Assembly (NCBI GenBank): GCA_027347805.1
Contig: DAIEQP010000245.1
Span: 1 to 8,461, forward strand
Length of the DNA: 8,461 bases
DNA from: Ignavibacteria bacterium
Lineage (GTDB): Bacteria > Bacteroidota > Ignavibacteria > Ignavibacteriales > Melioribacteraceae
Direction of reading: 5' to 3'
Below the pieces are notes generated by a model, which saw only the letters and a list, made by a program, of their open reading frames with translations, made no database searches and was not told the DNA's origin. Positions 1 through 7,145 of this stretch are shown piece by piece (the stretch's first letter is position 1; every line of letters starts with the position of its first letter). The translations under genes and the position numbers were made by a program.

Positions 1-278
1 TGATGAGTAAGTTCTATTTGATCAACCCAATCAGGATGAATTGCTGGATCAACTAAACCGGTACCTGGAAGACCTGCCATATCCATTCCGTCTGAAACAT
101 CTGCAACTCGAAGTCCCTGGAACAATTCAAGAATTTTTGAATCATCAGTCTCCGAATAAACTTTAGTTTCAAGAAAATTTATACCTTTTTCAAGATCAAT
201 TTTTGATTTTTCCTGTGTGAAAGAGAATGAGGTAAAAAATGTAAGTAATGCAAGTAAAACCCTTGATACTTCTTTCAT
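1..278 (-). CDS. Exported RraA-family protein, N-terminal part (runs off the left edge)
   Basis: This is the first 92 codons of a gene that continues past the left edge. The start is the ATG at 278-276, preceded by a GGAAAG purine run four bases upstream. Residues 1-20 form a signal peptide: MKEVSR, a hydrophobic stretch rich in Leu and Phe, then a break near FTQEK. The mature part has the N-terminal signature of RraA / 4-hydroxy-4-methyl-2-oxoglutarate aldolase-like proteins, with LFQGLRVADVSDGMDMAG and then GLVDPAIHP. That motif family is known for a regulator of RNase E and for class II aldolases, but exported members have no settled function. The catalytic region lies outside the window. 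It has the same orientation as the esterase upstream but sits about 360 bases away, so it may have its own promoter. Family placement is fairly sure; role is unknown. Confidence 0.75.
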   Translation of the reverse strand, partial: MKEVSRVLLALLTFFTSFSFTQEKSKIDLEKGINFLETKVYSETDDSKILELFQGLRVADVSDGMDMAGLPGTGLVDPAIHPDWVDQIELTH

Positions 279-587
279 TTTCTTTCCGGGATAAGCGATT
301 TTTAATTTAGATTAACTTACTATTTCAACAACATAGAGCTTATTTCAAATTCTCGCAAAAATAGATCGTAAATAAAGAATAGGGTCTAAGATTAAGATTA
401 TCTAAATCCTCTAAAATTATGCCAGTATCACCTGTTATAATCTATATGAAATTAGCGATTCCATCGTAAATTCAACAATTTATTTTATCGTAATAATAAA
501 TCTTTATCGAATAGATAAATGATTTTTCAGCCACAATAGTTTGCAAAATGCTCAAATTCGTTAAAAAAAACAGCAGATAAGATGTTT
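279..587. other. AT-rich intergenic stretch without a gene
   Basis: I see no supported coding region on either strand. The only structure is a short AT inverted repeat, TTTATC-gaata-GATAAA, at 503-519, and a T-run on the minus strand at about 562-569 (plus-strand A-run). It should hold the end of the upstream minus-strand transcript and the promoter for the RraA-family gene, but no convincing promoter or terminator can be pinned down by eye. Confidence 0.5.
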
Positions 588-638
588 TCACTTCTCTAAA
601 CCCGCACTGTTTTTCATGAACAATTTGATCCCCTGATA
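588..638 (-). other. In-frame coding-like remnant downstream of the esterase stop
   Basis: Reading straight on in frame past the TAA at 641-639 gives YQGIKLFMKNSAGLEK and then TGA at 590-588. Many esterase-D-family proteins end, after the catalytic His, with a short helix of the pattern x-GIKF/L-x-x-x. The downstream peptide fits that pattern, so the gene probably once continued here. The family pattern is recalled, not aligned. Confidence 0.5.
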
Positions 639-1430
639 TTATGAAGGTTCCCAAACAGTATAATGATTTTTACCGGGATCGCAATAAAATTGTAGATTCA
701 ATCGGGAATAATGCCGAGATTCCATTGTAACTACTAGTCTATTGAATGGTTCTACAAAAGAAGCTGCAACCTCATCCCCTCCTACTGTTAGATACAAATT
801 CGCACACAACTCATTAGATTTTTGAAAATGCAGTTGTTCGAAATCGAAAATATTCAATTGCTTATCTAAGTACTGAGTTGTTTGATATGCTGCGGCACTT
901 GCAATAATATAATTCTTAAATACATCTTTTGTTTTTTCCGTGTATTGAAAAAGTGCATAGAAGGCAAAAAATCCACCGAACGATGAACCCCAAAGTGTTC
1001 TTTCCGAATTTGTGCGATATTTTTGCTCAACAAAAGGAATTACTTCCTTCAGTAAAAAATCAAGATATTTACCCGGATAAGTAATAAAATCCCGAACACG
1101 AATTGTATTAACATCATAGTTGTCAGGATAACTTATTCCAACGACAATCATTTCTTCAACACCATCAGATTTGTTCAAATCGTGGATAGGTTTATGCTGA
1201 GCACGCCTCCAGTTTCCATCAGTTAAATAAATTACCGGGTACCGGGAATCTGGATTTAATAAATAACCTTCAGGTAAAGAAACATCAATTACAAAATTAT
1301 CTCCCACATAAACTGATTGGAATAAGACGCTTGAATAAACTGTATCAACGACACTTTCAATTACACCATTTTCTGCACAGGAAATATTAATCATTAGAAA
1401 AAGTATGAAAACAATTTTGCGCCAATTCAC
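639..1430 (-). CDS. Exported esterase-D-family alpha/beta hydrolase, possibly C-terminally truncated
   Basis: This is a 263-residue serine hydrolase of the esterase D / enterochelin-esterase-like family (PF00756), which includes carbohydrate acetyl and feruloyl esterases. I chose the GTG at 1430-1428 because GGAG lies six bases upstream and the protein then begins MNWRK followed by a hydrophobic signal segment. A longer ATG start at 1463 would put ten unlikely residues ahead of that signal. The segment ends ISCAEN, which could be signal peptidase I cleavage after SCA or a weak lipobox. The nucleophile elbow is WGSSFGGF (Ser150), the likely acid is Asp219 in VGGDE, and the His is His256 in GKNHYT. 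It lies 67 bases downstream of the SGNH esterase, in the same operon direction. The frame stops eight residues after the catalytic His, but a family-like C-terminal helix continues in frame past the stop. All three catalytic residues remain, so it may still work. An ester-removing role on mannan is inferred from context. Confidence 0.8.
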   Translation of the reverse strand: MNWRKIVFILFLMINISCAENGVIESVVDTVYSSVLFQSVYVGDNFVIDVSLPEGYLLNPDSRYPVIYLTDGNWRRAQHKPIHDLNKSDGVEEMIVVGISYPDNYDVNTIRVRDFITYPGKYLDFLLKEVIPFVEQKYRTNSERTLWGSSFGGFFAFYALFQYTEKTKDVFKNYIIASAAAYQTTQYLDKQLNIFDFEQLHFQKSNELCANLYLTVGGDEVAASFVEPFNRLVVTMESRHYSRLNLQFYCDPGKNHYTVWEPS

Positions 1431-1436
1431 ATTAAT

Positions 1437-1440
1437 CTCC
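1437..1440 (-). promoter_or_regulatory. Ribosome binding site that decides the esterase start
   Basis: On the minus strand GGAG is followed by ATTAAT and then GTG. The six-base spacing supports GTG at 1430 as the start. The ATG overlapping this GTG by one frame is read as ATG-TGA and closes at once. Confidence 0.6.
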
Positions 1441-1443
1441 AAG

Positions 1444-1457
1444 TGGTTCTTTAACCA
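1444..1457 (-). repeat. Small hairpin just ahead of the esterase ribosome binding site
   Basis: On the minus strand TGGTT-aaag-AACCA forms a five-pair stem with a four-base loop, ending three bases before the GGAG. It lies in the 67-base gap between the two esterase genes. No T-run follows, so it is not a terminator. It could affect translation or mRNA processing, or be chance. Confidence 0.3.
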
Positions 1458-1497
1458 GAACAAAACTTCGCTTCACTGGAAACATTAATAAACTTTT

Positions 1498-3522
1498 TTA
1501 ATCCTGCCAGTTATCTGTTCTGAACGAGGATGCGGGTAAGCCGGCTTTATTAAAAAGCGAGCCATCAACATAATCACTCCATCCATATCTAACTGCAACA
1601 GGTTTTTTAACATCAGGTGAAAATATTGTTAATTTATTTCCATCATTTAATACAGTAGCGGGCATAAAAACCCTATCATCACCAGCAATTAAAAAATTAT
1701 TTCCTTTTTCTTTATCTGCTAAAACCAATCCGCCTTCTACATGATCAAATTTTAGAATAATTTTTTCACCATCAATCTTCATGGATTTGAATACGGGTCC
1801 TGAATATGCGACTTTCTTTTTATAATTTTTTGAAAGTGCGATATTAGCAAGACGCTCACCTACTTCTTTCTTTTTACCGGGATGAATTGTATTCGGGCTT
1901 CCAATATCCATAGTTACAGCCATACCGGTATTTGGTGTTGATAAAGAAAGCAATTGTGCTTCCCTAAGTTTCTGAGAATTAGATCCGGGGTTATATTGCC
2001 AAGGAGCGATTTGAACATAATAGAAGGGGAAATTTTTGATCTGCCAAACATCACGCCATGATTTGATCATTAATGGAAATAATTCTTTATATAAATCTGC
2101 CTGCCCCACATTTGCTTCTCCCTGGTACCAAATTGCACCTCGAATAGTATATGGAACTAATGGTGCAATCATAGCATTAAAAAGTGCGGTCGGTGTTGAC
2201 ATTGAAATTCTTAAATCAACTTTTGGAGAAGAATTATATTCATCATTTTTTGTTCCGAAAACATAAAATCTATTTGAGTAAAACTGTGCAACAACAAGAT
2301 ATTTCCAATCACCTGCAAGAGAAATTTTTTCTTGAGAATCTTTCAATGAAATTCTCAGCAATTCAGGATCGCCCCAAATTCCACCGCCACCCTGATTATC
2401 AATTACTCGAACGGCAATTGATATTACTGAATCTTTAATTATTTCTGCAGGCACATTATAAACTCTCTTCGTTTGCCAGAATCCCTCAGTTTCATATCCG
2501 CCAACCTTAACACCATTTACAAAAGATTCATCCATATCATCGATTGCAGCTAATTCAAGCACTAAATCTTTATTCATCCATTTTGCTGGAATATTTATTT
2601 TTTTTCTAAACCAAATTGCTCCATCCAAATCACCAACAGCTGTCGTTTCGATTAAAGCTGGAAGCTTCATTATTTTCCAGTCCATATCACTAAATTCCGG
2701 TTTTGAACATTCCGAATCCTGGAAATCCAGGTCCTTCCATTTTTCAGTAGGAATTTTACCTGCAATATCAATCGAAGGGTGATTTAATAGCCAGGCTCTT
2801 TGCTCTTTAATTTGAGGTTCACTTTCTTTCAGCTTAGAAACAACCTCTTTAAATTGATCAAGAGTAGATATAGCTTTTCCTTCAATCCATGGCTGAACAG
2901 CTGTTCCGCCCCAGCTTGTATGGATTAATCCAACTGGAATTTTTAATTCCTGCGAAATTTTTCTTCCAAAGAAATATGCTGTTGCACTAAAACTTGATGC
3001 TATTTCAGGTTTGCATTCACTCCATTTTCCGGGGCAACTGAATTCAGGGATACAAGAAAAAGCTCTTGGAACAGTGAACAATCTTAAATTTGGAAGATCG
3101 GCAGCTTTAATTTCATTTGCAGAATTCACTATTGTATCTGCCGGCGGCCATCCGCTTAACGGCATCTCCATATTTGATTGACCTGAACAGATCCAGACTT
3201 CTCCAATTAAAACATTTTTATAATCAATTGAAGAGTCTCCAATTTTGATTTTCACAGTAAACGGGCCGCCGGCTTTCGGAGTTTTCAATTTAGTTTTCCA
3301 GGAACTGTCTGCAGCCACAACTGCTTTTGCAGTTGAACCCCAACTACCTTTAACTGAAACCTGGAGCCCTGGATTTGCTTTACCCCAAAAAGAAACATTA
3401 GTTTCTCTTTGCAGAACCATATTATCTCCGAAGAGAGGAGGCATTAAAACAATAGATTTTTCCTGTGCCATGGATTTGTCAATTAGAATTAAGATGACGA
3501 ATAACAAAAAATATTTTTTCAT
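1498..3522 (-). CDS. Exported SGNH sialate O-acetylesterase-like carbohydrate esterase
   Basis: This 674-residue protein belongs to the sialate O-acetylesterase-like family (PF03629), whose members remove acetyl groups from sialic acids, xylan or mannan. Residues 1-19 are a signal peptide with likely cleavage after SMA. The next ~80 residues, starting PPLFGDNMVLQRE, are the usual N-terminal beta domain. The SGNH parts are split: GQSNME carries the nucleophile Ser116, SWGGT lies at 203-207, WYQGEAN at 465-471, and the Asp/His block is near TIHPG with His547. Residues ~262-395 form an inserted jelly-roll resembling the GH2 sugar-binding domain, with FRKKINIP and DDMDESFVNG. The C-terminal ~100 residues are another beta domain. 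AAAAGG lies six bases before the ATG and overlaps the stop of the GH5 gene, so translation is probably coupled. In this locus the likely substrate is acetylated mannan; sialic acid is less likely, since no sialidase or sialic-acid catabolic genes are visible. Confidence 0.88.
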   Translation of the reverse strand: MKKYFLLFVILILIDKSMAQEKSIVLMPPLFGDNMVLQRETNVSFWGKANPGLQVSVKGSWGSTAKAVVAADSSWKTKLKTPKAGGPFTVKIKIGDSSIDYKNVLIGEVWICSGQSNMEMPLSGWPPADTIVNSANEIKAADLPNLRLFTVPRAFSCIPEFSCPGKWSECKPEIASSFSATAYFFGRKISQELKIPVGLIHTSWGGTAVQPWIEGKAISTLDQFKEVVSKLKESEPQIKEQRAWLLNHPSIDIAGKIPTEKWKDLDFQDSECSKPEFSDMDWKIMKLPALIETTAVGDLDGAIWFRKKINIPAKWMNKDLVLELAAIDDMDESFVNGVKVGGYETEGFWQTKRVYNVPAEIIKDSVISIAVRVIDNQGGGGIWGDPELLRISLKDSQEKISLAGDWKYLVVAQFYSNRFYVFGTKNDEYNSSPKVDLRISMSTPTALFNAMIAPLVPYTIRGAIWYQGEANVGQADLYKELFPLMIKSWRDVWQIKNFPFYYVQIAPWQYNPGSNSQKLREAQLLSLSTPNTGMAVTMDIGSPNTIHPGKKKEVGERLANIALSKNYKKKVAYSGPVFKSMKIDGEKIILKFDHVEGGLVLADKEKGNNFLIAGDDRVFMPATVLNDGNKLTIFSPDVKKPVAVRYGWSDYVDGSLFNKAGLPASSFRTDNWQD

Positions 3523-3532
3523 GTAATACCTT

Positions 3533-5374
3533 TTAGTCTGTATATGTAATTTCGGTTTTAGCTAGTTGAACTCCCTTTCCAAAAATAATTTTAACGAAAT
3601 GGGAATTATCCGGTAGATTATCAACCGAATAAGTTGCTGATGTAAAAAAGTTGTATTCATTGAATTCGGGTATATATACTGATTTTTTAATAACAACTGG
3701 TTTGAAGTTTTCAGAATCTTCCGATATTTGAATTTCAATCGATGAATCATCCCGTGTTAAAAAGAAATCGACACCAACAGCTTTCATTCTGCCATCAATC
3801 TTATAAATTATAAAACTATTTTCCTTAGCGGATAATCTATTTTTATCTTCTTTGGCTCTAACAATTTCTTTCATTGTCAAAAATTCAAATTCACCATCCT
3901 TCTTAAAAATCTTTTTATAATCCATCATCTCATCAACCAAATATTTTTCCTTTACCAAGACAGGACCAACTTCGCTAGACCAATCAGATTCGCCAGATTC
4001 ACTCACTGCCTTTATCCTGTAAGAATAAGCTTGACCAATTTTTACAGTTGTGTCTGAATATTGCGGTTTATAAGGCCAGACAGCATCAGTAATGTTATCA
4101 GCAATTTCAGTCCAATCAGATTCAAGGTTTTTACGTTGAATTTTGTAAAAGCTTGCACCTGTTGAGCCCTGCCAAGAAATCTTAAAAGGTGTTGTTATAG
4201 GAAGTAAACTCGGTGTTTCTGGTATTGGAATCTTAGGAATATTTATTTGATTAATTTCATGCGCTTTCACTCTAACAAGATTCATCAAATTCTTTTCATC
4301 AAAGTAATTTCCGCTTTCAAATCCCGGCCATCTGTATGCGGTTCCTCCATTATCGCTTGAATGATAATAAAATCCGCCGTCTCTGTTTCTAAATCTTAAA
4401 CTCCACATCATAATGCCAGATGCACTATTTTTTATAATAGTATCTATAACCGCCTGAACATCTTTAGTAGGCTGAAAACCGTATTCACCAACATAATAAG
4501 GTTTCTTCCCTTTGGTAATTTCAATACATTCCTTAATATTTTTTATTGCGACATCACTTTTAGAATAATAGTGTGTAGAGACAACATCAATATTAGGATC
4601 TTCAATTTGTTCTTTAGGTATTACCCGCACTGCAGAATTTTGAATGACTAAATGATTTTTATCCAGACTTTTAATAAACTTTGCTATCTCTGCACACCAT
4701 GAATATGGGCACTGAAGTTCATTCCCTGTTTCCCATCCCAAAATGGCTTTATCTTCTTTGTATGGAATTCCGGTAAGAGTGTTGATTCTGTTAACATAAA
4801 ATTCAACAGTCTTTTTGAAATCAGATATGAGCAAAGAATCTGTCCAAAACAAGTTTTTTTCTTTATTCCTAAAATCTGCATATTCTTTAGGCCCGCCCCA
4901 CCATTTCCAGTTATCTAAAATCGGTAATATAATTCTAATGCCTTGTTCATTTGCAATTTTAAGAACACGATCTATTGCAATAAATGCTTCTTCATTAAAT
5001 TTACCAGGGGCTAAAACATGTCTAATTACTTTTTCGGATTCAGAATTTTTCCGGACAGAAAGAGTGTATATTCTCGCTACTTTTCCTCCCGTCTGTTTAA
5101 TACTTTGCAAGGCATCCCGTATTTCAAACTCATCAGGTAAACGCCAAGGATTTGTTTCCTTGAAATCAAGATAATCTTCATTGTAATGCAAATTAGGGAC
5201 ATTATAGGAAACAAAACGAAATTCCTTTTCACCATCGATGAGTTTATCTTTTTGGGTTTTAATAAAATTATCGAACCCTGTTGAGCAACCAGTTATCAAA
5301 AGTGATATTCCTAATTTTAAAATGATAGTAACCCTGGAATAAGAACGAGATCTCAATTTTTTCCTTAAATTCAT
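3533..5374 (-). CDS. GH5-type lipoprotein glycosidase with FN3 domain, probable endo-beta-mannanase
   Basis: This 613-residue protein has a basic N-terminus, a hydrophobic segment and the lipobox ITGC (Cys30), so it is probably a membrane-anchored lipoprotein. Residues ~50-375 are a clan GH-A (beta/alpha)8 barrel of the GH5/cellulase type (PF00150): ARIYTL at ~100, WETGNEL with probable acid/base Glu219, THYY at 267-270, and VGEYGF with probable nucleophile Glu297, followed by MMWSLRFRNRDGGFY. Residues ~385-475 are a fibronectin type III domain. Residues ~485-613 are a beta-rich domain resembling discoidin-like carbohydrate-binding modules, but I cannot assign it. The ATG at 5374 has no clear Shine-Dalgarno site. 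An in-frame TTG six codons later has AAGG five bases upstream and would also leave a complete signal peptide. The gene heads an operon with the SGNH esterase 10 bases downstream. Mannanase activity is inferred from the GH130 and epimerase neighbours; another beta-glycan is possible. Confidence 0.82.
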   Translation of the reverse strand: MNLRKKLRSRSYSRVTIILKLGISLLITGCSTGFDNFIKTQKDKLIDGEKEFRFVSYNVPNLHYNEDYLDFKETNPWRLPDEFEIRDALQSIKQTGGKVARIYTLSVRKNSESEKVIRHVLAPGKFNEEAFIAIDRVLKIANEQGIRIILPILDNWKWWGGPKEYADFRNKEKNLFWTDSLLISDFKKTVEFYVNRINTLTGIPYKEDKAILGWETGNELQCPYSWCAEIAKFIKSLDKNHLVIQNSAVRVIPKEQIEDPNIDVVSTHYYSKSDVAIKNIKECIEITKGKKPYYVGEYGFQPTKDVQAVIDTIIKNSASGIMMWSLRFRNRDGGFYYHSSDNGGTAYRWPGFESGNYFDEKNLMNLVRVKAHEINQINIPKIPIPETPSLLPITTPFKISWQGSTGASFYKIQRKNLESDWTEIADNITDAVWPYKPQYSDTTVKIGQAYSYRIKAVSESGESDWSSEVGPVLVKEKYLVDEMMDYKKIFKKDGEFEFLTMKEIVRAKEDKNRLSAKENSFIIYKIDGRMKAVGVDFFLTRDDSSIEIQISEDSENFKPVVIKKSVYIPEFNEYNFFTSATYSVDNLPDNSHFVKIIFGKGVQLAKTEITYTD

Positions 5375-5393
5375 ATTAAGATAAATCAGGCAA

Positions 5394-5401
5394 CAAAAAT
5401 A
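5394..5401 (-). promoter_or_regulatory. Candidate Bacteroidota -7 element for the glycosidase operon
   Basis: TATTTTTG matches TAnnTTTG and would start transcription about 10-15 bases before the ATG at 5374. The nearest upstream TTTG lies 24 bases away, a little farther than the usual -33 spacing, so the match is incomplete. Confidence 0.3.
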
Positions 5402-5425
5402 AAATATTTAATATTTGCCATAGTT

Positions 5426-5433
5426 CAAAAATA
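5426..5433 (-). promoter_or_regulatory. Second candidate -7 element upstream of the glycosidase operon
   Basis: This is the same TATTTTTG octamer. It would give a leader of about 45 bases. A CTTGG/GGTTTG sequence lies upstream but only 8-14 bases away, too close for a normal -33 element. Confidence 0.25.
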
Positions 5434-5636
5434 ATGCCTTTACAAACCAAGTATATTGTAATAGATAATCATTATTTTTTATTTGCTTAATCTAATTTAC
5501 GACAAGGCTTTATTAAATAAATAATTCTTTATTATTTTGTTAATCACCCGCCATAATAATATTTCATTTTAGGTCATAAAAAAAGATTTAAAATGCGCAC
5601 GCTTTTTGCATTGCCAAAATTTAAATTATCATCTTT

Positions 5637-5640
5637 GAGG
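5637..5640 (+). promoter_or_regulatory. Ribosome binding site that decides the epimerase start
   Basis: GAGG is followed by AAATTC and then ATG at 5647. The upstream in-frame ATG at 5593 has no purine-rich site, and its 18 extra residues lie ahead of the family's usual N-terminus, so 5647 is preferred. Confidence 0.65.
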
Positions 5641-5646
5641 AAATTC

Positions 5647-7050
5647 ATGGACGAGATTAAAACAGCTTCTAAAACAGAAATAGTAGATAAACTTCATAAA
5701 ATGCTAACAAAAGATTTATTCGAAAAATTTTATCCTTACATCCTGGATAAAATAAATGGCGGTTTTCTATGCAACCTGACATATGACTGGCGGTTTGTTC
5801 CGCCGCAGGATAAAATGATTGTAACTCAGGCAAGACATGTTTGGACTCCATCAAAAGCTGCTCGATTCTTTCCGGATGATTCCAGGTATCTTCAGGCTGC
5901 AAGTCATGGATATGAGTTTCTTAAGAATGCAATGTGGGATAAAGAATATGGCGGTTTCTATACAATGCGAAGTGTAACTGGAGAACTATCAACATACAGA
6001 AATTTTTTTGAAGAGAAACGTACTTATGGAAATGCTTTCGCAATCTATGCTTTGGCAGCTTACTACGAACTGACAAATGAAAAAGAAGCGCTTGATCTGG
6101 CAATTAAAGGTTTTGAATGGATTGAAAAACATGCATATGATTCAGTTGGAGGAGGTTATTATCAATTTCTTACTCGTGCCGGAAAACCTTATGGTGAAAA
6201 TGAAATAAATTCCAGTACAGCTTATGATGCCAGTGAAGCCTGGTACAAAGATCAGAATAGTTCAATTCATCTTCTTGAAGCTTATACTGAACTTTACAAT
6301 GTCTGGAAAAATGATTTGCTCAAAACACGTTTAACAGAGCTCCTTTTATTAATCAGAGATACAATTACGAGTGAAATCGGATACATGAATTTATTCTTTG
6401 ATCATAAATGGAATCCAATTTCTTTCAGGGATGCTACAGAAGAAGTACGAAGTAAAAATTATGGATTAGATCATGTATCATTCGGGCATGATTTTGAAAC
6501 CGCTTTTTTGATGCTTGAAGCTTCATATGTCCTAGGATTGCAAAACGATTCCAAAACACTTCGTGTTGCAAAGAAAATGATGGATCATGCAATTAAAAAT
6601 GGATACGATGAAACCGTAGGTGGTTTTTATGATGGTGGTTATTATTATAACGGATCGGACAAATGCACAATTATCTTTGAAGGCAAAAAAAATTGGTGGG
6701 CACAGGCTGAGGGATTAAATTCATTACTGATGTTCTCAAGAATTTTTCCGGGTGAAACAAAATATTATAATCATTTTATTCATCAGCTGGATTATGTTGA
6801 CAAGTACCTGCTTGATCATGATTTTGGCGGCTGGTTTGAAGGAGGCACAGATAAAGAACCTGAATTACGGGAAGGAATGAAAGGACATATTTGGAAAGCA
6901 TGCTATCACGAAGGAAGATCGATAATGAACTGCATTCGGATGTTATCTGATGATTCATATGAATTAACTGTAAAAAAGGAGTACAAGCAGCTCAAACATG
7001 AAACAGAAGAATTCTTAAAACACTGGCAGCAAGCAGCCAAATCACTTTAA
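5647..7050 (+). CDS. AGE-family sugar epimerase, probable mannobiose/cellobiose 2-epimerase
   Basis: This 467-residue cytoplasmic protein belongs to the N-acylglucosamine 2-epimerase superfamily, an (alpha/alpha)6 barrel (PF07221). No signal peptide is seen. Recognisable family motifs run in order: RHVWTPSKAARFF (Arg63), KRTYGNAFAIYALAAYYELT, SSIHLLEAYTELY (His208), VSFGHDFETAFLMLEA (His281), NWWAQAEGLN, and WKACYHEGR (His421). By position, His281 and His421 match the two acid/base histidines of cellobiose 2-epimerases, and Arg63 and His208 the further conserved polar residues. In mannan degraders this enzyme turns beta-1,4-mannobiose into mannosylglucose, the substrate of the GH130 enzyme encoded convergently next door. 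The C-terminal block GGWFEGGTDKEPEL and YHEGR differ from characterised enzymes (WFW... and YHNGR-like), so this is probably a distinct subgroup, and the substrate is inferred from context. An N-acylglucosamine or other sugar epimerase is the alternative. The start at 5647 is set by the GAGG six bases upstream; a start at 5593 would give 485 residues. Confidence 0.85.
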   Translation: MDEIKTASKTEIVDKLHKMLTKDLFEKFYPYILDKINGGFLCNLTYDWRFVPPQDKMIVTQARHVWTPSKAARFFPDDSRYLQAASHGYEFLKNAMWDKEYGGFYTMRSVTGELSTYRNFFEEKRTYGNAFAIYALAAYYELTNEKEALDLAIKGFEWIEKHAYDSVGGGYYQFLTRAGKPYGENEINSSTAYDASEAWYKDQNSSIHLLEAYTELYNVWKNDLLKTRLTELLLLIRDTITSEIGYMNLFFDHKWNPISFRDATEEVRSKNYGLDHVSFGHDFETAFLMLEASYVLGLQNDSKTLRVAKKMMDHAIKNGYDETVGGFYDGGYYYNGSDKCTIIFEGKKNWWAQAEGLNSLLMFSRIFPGETKYYNHFIHQLDYVDKYLLDHDFGGWFEGGTDKEPELREGMKGHIWKACYHEGRSIMNCIRMLSDDSYELTVKKEYKQLKHETEEFLKHWQQAAKSL

Positions 7051-7078
7051 GAAATATTTAATCATAGAAATTTTGTTT

Positions 7079-7122
7079 AAAATAAAACTGCCGCGATTAA
7101 AGAACTAATATTAACGCGGCAG
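7079..7122 (-). terminator. Rho-independent terminator after the GH130 gene
   Basis: CTGCCGCG (7088-7095) and CGCGGCAG (7115-7122) form a perfect eight-pair GC-rich stem around a 19-base AT-rich loop. On the minus strand it is followed by TTTTATTTT, starting 24 bases after the GH130 stop. On the plus strand AAAGAGG follows, with no T-run, so it does not look like an efficient terminator for the epimerase. Confidence 0.8.
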
Positions 7123-7145
7123 AAAGAGGTCAAAATCAATAAAAA

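Larger units (their letters stand above)
5375..5646. promoter_or_regulatory. Divergent control region between the glycosidase operon and the epimerase
   Basis: This very AT-rich region of 272 bases separates two divergent genes and must hold promoters for both. On the minus strand the Bacteroidota -7-like element TATTTTTG occurs twice, at 5433-5426 and 5401-5394. On the plus strand no clear pair was found. A 7-base inverted repeat, AAATAAT-tcttt-ATTATTT, lies at 5519-5537, and a perfect 11-base palindrome, ATAATCATTAT, at 5465-5475. Either could be an operator, but AT-only palindromes arise easily by chance in such DNA. Confidence 0.5.

Noticed and set aside
503..519. Inverted repeat TTTATC-gaata-GATAAA
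   Set aside because: A six-pair stem, mostly A-T, in very AT-rich DNA, with no T-run or promoter context, is easily explained by chance.
562..618. Possible terminator for the esterase operon (minus strand AAAAACAG ... CTGTTTTT with following T-run)
   Set aside because: The arms are complementary, but the loop is about 38 bases and the stem is mostly A-T, so it would be weak. It also overlaps the coding-like remnant.
472..654. A 60-codon minus-strand open frame overlapping the esterase end
   Set aside because: It starts inside the esterase 3' end in another frame, has no ribosome binding site and overlaps the in-frame continuation of the esterase. The peptide has no recognisable motif.
4815..5174. 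A 119-codon plus-strand open frame inside the GH5 gene
   Set aside because: It is fully antisense to a well-supported catalytic domain and shows no domain-like pattern. The same applies to shorter antisense frames inside the SGNH esterase, epimerase and GH130 genes.
5593..5646. Upstream ATG giving an 18-residue N-terminal extension of the epimerase
   Set aside because: There is no ribosome binding site before it, while GAGG is correctly placed for the ATG at 5647. The extra residues are not a convincing signal peptide.
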